Source of the DNA: Candidatus Peregrinibacteria bacterium | GTDB taxonomy: Bacteria; Patescibacteriota; Gracilibacteria; UBA1369; PNNO01 | Length of the DNA: 6,573 nt | Direction: 5' to 3' | NCBI GenBank assembly: GCA_030595015.1 | Contig: JAUVDZ010000065.1 | Coordinates: 1 to 6,573, forward strand | Shown: positions 1 to 5,166 of the stretch, piece after piece | Layout: every line of letters starts with the position of its first letter | How positions within the stretch are numbered: the stretch's first letter is position 1 | The notes under the pieces: model-generated | Told to the model about the DNA's origin: nothing | Database searches by the model: none | The model's input: only the letters and a program-made list of their open reading frames with translations | Translations under genes and position numbers: made by a program

Positions 1-532
1 AAATATATAAATAATTAATATTATTTATTTTTTCTTCTAGCAACTCTCTATAAGCATAAATTTTTCTATCAAATGGACCATAATGCCATCTTATATAAGA
101 AAAATTTGATATTTGAATACCTAAATCTTCAACCATCTTTAAATCAACAAAATAAGGAAGTTTCATAAACTGCATAATATCCCAATTCCAATTAAGCTTA
201 TCTCCTAAATATGCAAAAAGCTCAAAAGTCTGTCGATCAATTTTCTCTGAGAAAAGATAATCTCGATCAATTTCTAATGCATATGATAATTTATCATATA
301 ATTCTTCACCTATTCCATTTTTAGGTGCATAAGTGCCATTTTCAAGCTCACTAATTATCCTTTGTGTTGTCCCAGCATTTGAGGCTAATTCTGATTGAGT
401 CAAATCTAAATCCTTTCTTCTGCCATAAATTTTTTCACCTAAAGCAATCATTCTTTTATAATGATTTGCTCTTATTTTGAATTCATCAGACTTGATAAAT
501 TTTTCTAATTTTTTAGAGGTTGCCGAGTTCAT
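1..532 (-). CDS. XRE helix-turn-helix / Panacea (DUF4065)-domain antitoxin, C-terminus cut by window edge
   Basis: I translated this frame by hand; 177 codons are open from ATG 532-530 to the window edge, with no stop. Residues about 32-94 form an XRE/Cro-type helix-turn-helix (LTQSELASNAGTTQRIISELENG core in two adjoining parts, residues 44-66). From about residue 103 the sequence resembles the Panacea/DUF4065 (SocA-like) domain: FMKLPYFVDL (122-131), ISNFSYIRWHYGPFDRKIYA (141-160), with the typical hydrophobic-Tyr-x-x-Asp and GP elements. Such proteins are known antitoxins in which Panacea neutralises diverse toxin folds. The start codon lies inside the toxin gene, overlapping it by 20 nt in another frame, with no Shine-Dalgarno sequence, so translational coupling is likely. 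The expected role is to bind the toxin and repress the shared promoter near 995-1023. The HTH is clear; the Panacea call is good but rests on a partial domain. Confidence 0.85.
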   Translation of the reverse strand, partial: MNSATSKKLEKFIKSDEFKIRANHYKRMIALGEKIYGRRKDLDLTQSELASNAGTTQRIISELENGTYAPKNGIGEELYDKLSYALEIDRDYLFSEKIDRQTFELFAYLGDKLNWNWDIMQFMKLPYFVDLKMVEDLGIQISNFSYIRWHYGPFDRKIYAYRELLEEKINNINYLYI

Positions 533-968
533 TGATTGGTTCGTAATTATTTTTAGTTGTCGGATATAATTTTTTTAATTCTAATGCCAACTGGATAGAA
601 CTGTCAATTTTTCTCTGCAGGCGCTTGCCCGCCCCTCCTTGGTATTGTGATGGTGACTTTCTGCCATCAGGCTTGGTAATAGCATTTAGAAGAATCAAAC
701 TTCTGCTTTCCTTATGAACAAAATAATATATTCGTAACAAAATTTTTTTATCATAGTTTGTGCGAATCTCACATAGCTCTTCATCTCCAATATCTCTTAA
801 AGGTTGAGCGAGTGGAGGATTCGGAGTCCCACCATTCTGAGCTATATGATCTATTACTGCTAATACTCTTGTTAAGTCTTCTTCTTTAGTTTTATCTCTG
901 TATAATTTTTCCAAAATTTCCCCAGTTGATTCTTCACTAGCTAATGCCGAAAGAAATAGTATCTGCAT
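513..968 (-). CDS. RelE/HigB-superfamily toxin (phage Gp49-like)
   Basis: A 151-residue protein, probably a ribosome-dependent mRNA interferase of the RelE/ParE fold, HigB/Gp49 (DUF891)-like branch. Helical N-terminal half (EILEKLYRDKTKEEDLTRVL, about 17-36), then the family pattern PLAQPLRDIGDEELCEIRTN (52-71), the beta hairpin LLRIYYFVHKESRSLILLNA (77-96) and the basic KPDGRKSP segment (99-106), followed by a C-terminal helix. Arg69, Arg79, Lys99 and Lys104 are candidates for the basic RNA-contacting residues. It is somewhat longer than usual (about 100-120 residues), with a C-terminal tail after residue 136. ATG at 968-966 is the first start after an in-frame TAA at 983-981, about 20 nt below the predicted transcription start. 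No clear ribosome binding site. The toxin-first order and overlap with an HTH antitoxin resemble higBA. Fold call is firm; the exact activity is inferred. Confidence 0.85.
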   Translation of the reverse strand: MQILFLSALASEESTGEILEKLYRDKTKEEDLTRVLAVIDHIAQNGGTPNPPLAQPLRDIGDEELCEIRTNYDKKILLRIYYFVHKESRSLILLNAITKPDGRKSPSQYQGGAGKRLQRKIDSSIQLALELKKLYPTTKNNYEPINELGNL

Positions 969-985
969 TGATATCGCTAGTTATA

Positions 986-1018
986 GATATTCCAAGTATA
1001 TACCCTGTTGGGAATATC
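986..1018. promoter_or_regulatory. Inverted-repeat operator overlapping the toxin-antitoxin promoter
   Basis: Perfect 8-bp inverted repeat: GATATTCC at 986-993 and GGAATATC at 1011-1018, separated by 17 nt. The arms flank the -10 element; the outer arm touches the -35. Another GATAT lies at 970-974, next to the start codon. This is the expected arrangement for repression by the HTH antitoxin encoded downstream. The repeat and positions are direct observation; binding is inferred. Confidence 0.65.
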
Positions 1019-1023
1019 GTCAA
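995..1023 (-). promoter_or_regulatory. Sigma70-type promoter of the toxin-antitoxin module
   Basis: Read on the minus strand: -35 TTGACG (1023-1018), a 17-nt spacer, and -10 TATACT (1000-995). Both hexamers match consensus at 5 of 6 positions with optimal spacing. Transcription would start near 988, giving a leader of about 20 nt before the toxin ATG at 968. It is embedded in an inverted repeat, described separately. Confidence 0.75.
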
Positions 1024-1040
1024 GCGTAAATGATTAATTT

Positions 1041-1069
1041 TATTCAATTTTTTGCTTTAATGTTAAAAT
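1041..1069 (+). promoter_or_regulatory. Possible extended -10 promoter for the surface operon
   Basis: TGTTAAAAT (1061-1069) reads as TG-n-TAAAAT, an extended -10 with 5 of 6 matches to TATAAT. A weak -35 (TATTCA, 1041-1046) lies 17 nt upstream. The leader to the ATG at 1190 would be about 115 nt. The same 11-mer ATGTTAAAATT recurs before the next gene (1898-1908). Chance matches are common in AT-rich DNA. Confidence 0.3.
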
Positions 1070-1189
1070 TTTACTAACTCCAACCCACCCCATAAAAAAA
1101 CCCACCAAACCTTAAAAGACAGCGCCTCCTAATCTAAGATTTCGATGAAGAGATTGCAGCAAAAGTCACAAAAGAGTACTTTGAGATAG

Positions 1190-1891
1190 ATGAAATTTAA
1201 TTCCAAAAAAACATTAATTGTTGAAATTCTAATAATTGTAATAATTGGAGCTTTCTTGTGGGTAATTAATAAACCTCCTGAGATTCAACCAAAAATCCAA
1301 CCCGAAATATTAATTGAACCCGAAATCCAACCTGAACCAACTACTCCAGAAATTCCAAATTCTTATATAATTGAATACCCGTCAAAATATAATTATTGGC
1401 AGACAATAAACGATTGTGGTCCATTTAATGTAGCTGCTGTAGTGAGAGCCTTATCAAAACAAGAAGTTAGTTCAACTGAATTTGCAAAGAATATTGAAGG
1501 AAGATTACCAAACAAATATACGCTTCCCTGGGGCATGGAAAAACAACTTAAAGAAAATGGCATAACAATTGAAATCCCAAAGATTAAACCTCTTTCAGAT
1601 GAAGAGAAAATCAAATATCTTCAAGAACAATTATCGGAGGGCAAACCAATTATCCTTTTAGGAGAACAAGGCATATTTGAACACTACATAACTATTTTTG
1701 GCTTTAATAAAACCAAAGATGAATTCTACATCTACGACAGCATGCTTGATGGTGCACAAAAAGGACTCACTATAGATAAAAATGGTGAATTCCCTGGAAA
1801 TAGGAATTTATCTTCAGAAAAATTACTGACTTTTTGGCGTGAAGGTGATATCGGCGGATTATACAAATGGTATGCAATTGTTGCTCAATAA
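1190..1891 (+). CDS. Membrane-anchored C39-like cysteine peptidase with Pro/Glu stalk
   Basis: 233 residues. A lysine-flanked N-terminal membrane segment (about 9-26) anchors the protein with its bulk outside. Residues 29-56 are a Pro/Glu/Ile-rich stalk with repeated EIQP units. The rest is a papain-like C39 domain: Gln71 (oxyanion-hole position) and Cys76 in YWQTINDCGPFNVAAV, His165 in EHYITIFGFN, and Asp183 in YIYDSM, spaced as a C39/C39_2 catalytic triad. It is not fused to an ABC transporter, so it is not a bacteriocin exporter; it more likely acts on extracellular or envelope proteins. Substrate unknown. ATG 1190 has only a weak GAG upstream, but the Lys-rich start directly before the membrane segment supports it. 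It lies 52 nt upstream of the SLH gene in the same direction. A second C39-type domain closes the gene block. Confidence 0.75.
   Translation: MKFNSKKTLIVEILIIVIIGAFLWVINKPPEIQPKIQPEILIEPEIQPEPTTPEIPNSYIIEYPSKYNYWQTINDCGPFNVAAVVRALSKQEVSSTEFAKNIEGRLPNKYTLPWGMEKQLKENGITIEIPKIKPLSDEEKIKYLQEQLSEGKPIILLGEQGIFEHYITIFGFNKTKDEFYIYDSMLDGAQKGLTIDKNGEFPGNRNLSSEKLLTFWREGDIGGLYKWYAIVAQ
1280..1339 (+). repeat. Degenerate Pro/Glu repeat encoding the peptidase stalk
   Basis: Codes residues 31-50 of the upstream peptidase, built from imperfect copies of EIQP (at 31, 45) and related KIQP/EILIEP units. Near-identical DNA units such as gaaatccaacc recur. Probably a rigid spacer holding the catalytic domain off the membrane. 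Confidence 0.6.
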
Positions 1892-1906
1892 AAGTTATGT
1901 TAAAAT
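1878..1906 (+). promoter_or_regulatory. Possible internal promoter before the SLH protein gene
   Basis: TGTTAAAAT (1898-1906 includes the preceding A; TG at 1899-1900 region) gives an extended -10 hexamer TAAAAT at 1901-1906. A weak TTGTTG (1878-1883) lies 17 nt upstream. Transcription would start near 1913, about 30 nt before the ATG at 1944. It shares an 11-mer with 1060-1070. Low confidence because of the AT-rich background. Confidence 0.28.
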
Positions 1907-1943
1907 TAAAAAAGTTATTTATTCTTTATTAATAAACACTGAT

Positions 1944-2852
1944 ATGAAAAAACTTTTAGCTGCATTGATTGTAATTTCAACAATATTTTTAAATATTTCG
2001 ATTGCAAGTGCATACACATCTCCCCCGTTTAGCGATCATATAGGGCACACTTGGGAAAACGGTATCGATTTTGTATATAACAGAGGAATTGTACAAGGTT
2101 ATCCAGATGGCACATATCTGCCAGATAAAACTTTAAATAGAGCAGAATTATTAAAAGTAATTGTTGCAGCAAATAACAATGAATCTGCTTACAATGCATA
2201 TGAAGGAGCAACTTGTTTTAATGATATTGATGGCTCACAATGGTACACAAAATACGTTTGTTTTGGAAAAGCACAAGGCATTGTGGAAGGTTATGAAGAT
2301 GGGACTTTTAGACCGGAACAAGAAGTAAATTTTGTTGAAGCCCTTAAAATTATGTTAGTTGGAATGAATATTAATCTAACTAGTTCAAATGAGAGCCCTT
2401 GGTATATGCAGTACTACGAAACAGCAGATGCAAAATATTTGGTTCCAGGCGAATTAGCAAACTATTACATAAGCGACTTCTCACGCGCGCAAGCTGCAGA
2501 AGTTATTAAAAGAATGATTTCTTTAAATGCAGATATCATTCAACCACCTATTTATGAAAGTGAAGGAGGTTATGAACCAGGGACAGTATATTTAGGTTAT
2601 ATCCAATCTGGAGATACTGTTGATTTATACCTTGTTGCAGATACAAACATTAGTAGCTACTCAATTAATGATGTGACATTTGTATTTGATAGTGAACCTA
2701 TTCAATTTAAACCAGATAACCAGGTAAGTTATTTTCAATCTGGAAACGAAATCAGCGTTTCACATAATTACAATATTGAAGCAGGCGAAATTTGGCATGC
2801 AGGTACGGCAATCTTCAGTAATTCAAATTCTGTAAGCATCTCAACTCAGTAA
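1944..2852 (+). CDS. Secreted triple-SLH surface protein with beta-rich C-terminal domain
   Basis: 302 residues from ATG 1944. The frame is open from 1839, but the ATG at 1944 gives a proper signal peptide (Lys-Lys, hydrophobic core, ASA cleavage near residue 23) and avoids overlapping the upstream gene. Three SLH repeats follow: about 29-76 (IVQGYPDGTYLPD, NRAELLK), 91-141 (IVEGYEDGTFRPE) and 150-195 (weaker, FSRAQAAEVI). SLH trimers normally bind secondary cell wall polymers non-covalently. Cys91 and Cys106 frame the second repeat and could form a disulfide. Residues about 203-302 are beta-rich and Gly/Ser/Asn-rich, with no family I recognise. The SLH part is clearly paralogous to the last gene of the block (shared DHIGH, NRAEL, Cys pair). 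No Shine-Dalgarno. It ends 6 nt before the SGNH gene. Confidence 0.87.
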   Translation: MKKLLAALIVISTIFLNISIASAYTSPPFSDHIGHTWENGIDFVYNRGIVQGYPDGTYLPDKTLNRAELLKVIVAANNNESAYNAYEGATCFNDIDGSQWYTKYVCFGKAQGIVEGYEDGTFRPEQEVNFVEALKIMLVGMNINLTSSNESPWYMQYYETADAKYLVPGELANYYISDFSRAQAAEVIKRMISLNADIIQPPIYESEGGYEPGTVYLGYIQSGDTVDLYLVADTNISSYSINDVTFVFDSEPIQFKPDNQVSYFQSGNEISVSHNYNIEAGEIWHAGTAIFSNSNSVSISTQ

Positions 2853-2858
2853 TAATTT

Positions 2859-3890
2859 ATGTTCGAAAAAGCAGCTAAATTTAGCACAAAAAGGATTATT
2901 ACAATTCTAATTTCCTTCGTGGTTACTTTTATTGTAATAAACATTGTAGTGCACTATGCACTGCCTTCATATAAATCAACTCTACGAGCATCAGAAATGC
3001 TTTTAGAATCAAATTTATGCAACTTCAGCGACAAAGACTTTGCAGACATTGAATACATGATAAAAAACGATAAAAAGCCTAAAGCTTTTATTTTAGGAGA
3101 CTCAATAACTTATGGAATTGGACAGGAAAACGAAGAAGACACTTACGCAGCTTTATTAAGAGATTCATATTCAGTTTACAATTTATCTTCATGCGGTTCT
3201 AAGCCTCTTGATTATTATTTATGGGTTAAATATTTAATTGAACTAGATAATGAAAACTCGGTATTCATTATCCAATATAACTACAAATGGTTTAATGCTG
3301 ATTCAAATCGCCTTAAAGATCGAATAAGTCAAAAACGAATTCTGTTTCAATTTAATAAATACCTAACTACTGAAATTAGAGAAAAGCTGGATTATCATCC
3401 TTCGTATATAGATAATTTTGCATCATTTCTAGAAAAAGAAATCCCAGTTGTATCAAATCGAACAAAGCTATTTGCAACTATTTTTAAAGAAAAATCAAAA
3501 GAAGAAGTAGTTGAACACTTATTTTTTGGCAAACCAGAAAAACAAAACATGGAATACAAAAGATACAACTGCAAAATAGAATTTGGCACAAAAGAATGGG
3601 ATGAAAAAGAAAACTTCAATTATTGGATATATCTTCAAACAATTCAAGCAATTGAGGCAGCAAAACATGAAGGCTTAATATTCTTGCCTGCATACAACCA
3701 AAAACTCATCAGTAAATGTTCAGATAGCCAGGCTTATTTGGATAATGTAAATAAATTTTATGATGCCGCTACCAATCTTCAACCCCCTTTAAAGTTTGAT
3801 CTGGATGACAAATACTTCCTTGATGAAATGCATTTAACAGATGAAGGTCATAAAGCATTTTATGAGGCACTTAACTCAGAACAATTGTGA
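2859..3890 (+). CDS. Membrane-anchored SGNH/GDSL acyltransferase-like protein (DltD/AlgJ-type role)
   Basis: 343 residues. One N-terminal membrane segment (about 13-34) after a Lys/Arg-containing start puts the domain outside the cell. Block I is FILGDSITYGIG with the likely nucleophile Ser82. Block V is LDEMHLTDEGH, with Asp322 and His325 as the DxxH pair. Gly113 (SSCGS) and Asn141 (QYNYKWF) are plausible oxyanion-hole residues, so all four SGNH blocks can be assigned. Size, topology and the neighbouring MBOAT gene match the DltD, AlgJ/AlgX and PatB partner proteins, which accept an acyl group on Ser and transfer it to an envelope polymer. It could instead act as an esterase. It starts 6 nt after the SLH gene, and its TGA overlaps the GTG start of the microprotein. 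No Shine-Dalgarno. Acyl donor and acceptor cannot be told from sequence. Confidence 0.8.
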   Translation: MFEKAAKFSTKRIITILISFVVTFIVINIVVHYALPSYKSTLRASEMLLESNLCNFSDKDFADIEYMIKNDKKPKAFILGDSITYGIGQENEEDTYAALLRDSYSVYNLSSCGSKPLDYYLWVKYLIELDNENSVFIIQYNYKWFNADSNRLKDRISQKRILFQFNKYLTTEIREKLDYHPSYIDNFASFLEKEIPVVSNRTKLFATIFKEKSKEEVVEHLFFGKPEKQNMEYKRYNCKIEFGTKEWDEKENFNYWIYLQTIQAIEAAKHEGLIFLPAYNQKLISKCSDSQAYLDNVNKFYDAATNLQPPLKFDLDDKYFLDEMHLTDEGHKAFYEALNSEQL

Positions 3891-3997
3891 AAAAACTCCT
3901 ACTCGACATCTTTTACGGAATCCTACTTGCACTCGTTTTAAGTGCAACACTAATGTGCCTTGGCACATCTGACATGTTCATTTATAACAACTTTTAA
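3887..3997 (+). CDS. DltX-like single-pass microprotein with C-terminal acyl-shuttle motif FIYNNF
   Basis: A 36-residue protein read by hand in the gap between the SGNH and MBOAT genes. GTG 3887-3889 overlaps the SGNH stop (GTGA); the in-frame TAA at 3872-3874 excludes a longer form. Lys2-Lys3 precede one hydrophobic segment (about 4-26). A short outer tail ends exactly in FIYNNF at the stop codon (3977-3994). In the Dlt pathway, DltX is such a microprotein: the MBOAT loads the acyl group onto the Tyr of its C-terminal hexapeptide, which passes it to the DltD serine. Here Tyr33 would be the acceptor. Position between the two expected partners, size, topology and C-terminal motif all agree. 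It is shorter than typical DltX (about 45-50 residues). No Shine-Dalgarno; translation is probably coupled to the upstream gene. The function is inferred by analogy. Confidence 0.85.
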   Translation: MKKLLLDIFYGILLALVLSATLMCLGTSDMFIYNNF

Positions 3998-4002
3998 AAC
4001 TA

Positions 4003-5163
4003 ATGTTTTTTAATTCTTTACAATATATTCTCTTCTTTGGATGCACTTGCTTGCTTTATTGGCTTGTTGTCCCTGATAAATTTAAAAAACACTTTTTAAT
4101 TACAACCGGATTTGTTTTTTATTTTATTGCCGGACAATTTATTAGAGTATTCATTTTTGGTCTTGATCTAGTTGTTTTTGCAGTTGGCCGTTTGATGTTT
4201 AAATACGATAAGGAGCCAAAAAAACGAAAACTTATTTTTATTTTTGGACTGGTTGCCACAATTGGCTCATTAGTCTTTTTTAAATATACAAATTGGCTCA
4301 CAGAAATGTTTAGCGGCATAATCGGCTATGACATGCCATATTTAAATATAATGATGCCTCTTGGAATCTCATTTTTTACTTTTGAATTCATTCATTATTT
4401 AACTGATATCTACTTTGGTAAAATTAAAAAACATTCATTTAAAGATTTTCTTCTATTCTCATTTTTCTATCCAACTTTAATATCCGGACCAATTAAGAGA
4501 TTCCAAATTTTTATTGGAAGCTTCAATAAATTCTCAATTCAAGTATTCTTTCAGGGAGTTTTGATTGTACTCTTTGGATATTTTTATAAATTCACAATAG
4601 CTGATTCATTAGCACCTCTTACTGAAGTCCTCGCAAATCCACAATCAGCAAGTCAATATTCTGCAGTTCTTTCACTTTACGCTTACAATTTCAGACTCTT
4701 TTTTGACTTTGCAGGATACTCTCTTATAGCAATTGGATGCGCAAAACTGCTTGGATATGCTGTCCCTGAGAACTTTAATAAACCATTTATTGCAAGTAAT
4801 CCTTCTGCTTTTTGGAAAAGATGGCACATGTCACTTTCCAGCTGGATTCGCGATTACATCTACATCTTTTTAGGTGGCAGCAGGCGTGGACAAATCCGAA
4901 CAATACTAAATGTGATACTAATAATGGCAATCTTTGGACTTTGGCATGGAGCTGGAGTGAACTTTTTGATTTGGGGGATATATCATGGAATTCTCATTGC
5001 GATTTATCACATTACATTTAAGCGAATAAAAACTAAAAATCTTGCTCTGAAAATAATAGGTATTACAATAACTTTTAATCTTGTCGTGTTTAGTTGGGTA
5101 TTTTTTGCAACAAACTCCCTTCAGGATTCGTTCTTATTAATAGAAAAAATATTTCTAACTTAA
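4003..5163 (+). CDS. MBOAT-family membrane-bound O-acyltransferase (DltB/AlgI type)
   Basis: 386 residues, hydrophobic throughout, with about ten membrane segments. Family hallmarks: PLGISFFTFEFIHYLTDIYF (119-138), SGPIKRF (161-167), FRLFFDFAGYSLIAIG (230-245), FWKRWHMSLSSWIRDYIYIF (270-289, His275) and GLWHGAG (312-318), whose His315 is the expected catalytic histidine. Length is normal for DltB. MBOATs of this branch move an acyl group from a cytoplasmic thioester across the membrane. The C-terminus (EKIFLT) lacks the Tyr hexapeptide seen fused to some MBOATs, which fits a separate shuttle microprotein 5 nt upstream. No dltA or dltC neighbour, so D-alanine is not implied; acetyl or another acyl group is equally possible. 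No Shine-Dalgarno. It ends 3 nt before the next gene. Confidence 0.93.
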   Translation: MFFNSLQYILFFGCTCLLYWLVVPDKFKKHFLITTGFVFYFIAGQFIRVFIFGLDLVVFAVGRLMFKYDKEPKKRKLIFIFGLVATIGSLVFFKYTNWLTEMFSGIIGYDMPYLNIMMPLGISFFTFEFIHYLTDIYFGKIKKHSFKDFLLFSFFYPTLISGPIKRFQIFIGSFNKFSIQVFFQGVLIVLFGYFYKFTIADSLAPLTEVLANPQSASQYSAVLSLYAYNFRLFFDFAGYSLIAIGCAKLLGYAVPENFNKPFIASNPSAFWKRWHMSLSSWIRDYIYIFLGGSRRGQIRTILNVILIMAIFGLWHGAGVNFLIWGIYHGILIAIYHITFKRIKTKNLALKIIGITITFNLVVFSWVFFATNSLQDSFLLIEKIFLT

Positions 5164-5166
5164 AAT

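Noticed and set aside
1070..1140. Integron attC-like recombination site, considered because of the recombinase and toxin-antitoxin module.
   Set aside because: No paired core sites of the RYYYAAC/GTTRRRY type in an imperfect palindrome were visible.
1393..1614. Open minus-strand frame of 73 codons.
   Set aside because: Lies antisense within the peptidase domain whose catalytic motifs are clear on the plus strand; Ser/Phe-rich shadow without domain features.
1839..1943. A 35-residue N-terminal extension of the first SLH protein from ATG 1839.
   Set aside because: It overlaps the upstream peptidase gene by 53 nt and would bury the signal peptide; ATG 1944 gives a standard secretion signal.
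3395..3619. Open minus-strand frame of 74 codons.
   Set aside because: Antisense to the SGNH gene; low-complexity Ser/Phe-rich translation, no motif. The minus-strand frames at 2029-2211, 4119-4319 and 5090-5308 are rejected likewise.
3888..3890. TGA read as glycine (code 25, Gracilibacteria/Absconditabacteria), which would extend the SGNH protein by 18 residues.
   Set aside because: The long genes use GGN for glycine and contain no internal TGA; the extension would destroy the well-formed microprotein junction without adding a motif.
4812..5021. Plus-strand open frame of 69 codons inside the MBOAT gene.
   Set aside because: Overlaps the most conserved MBOAT region (His275 to His315) in another frame and has no protein-like features.
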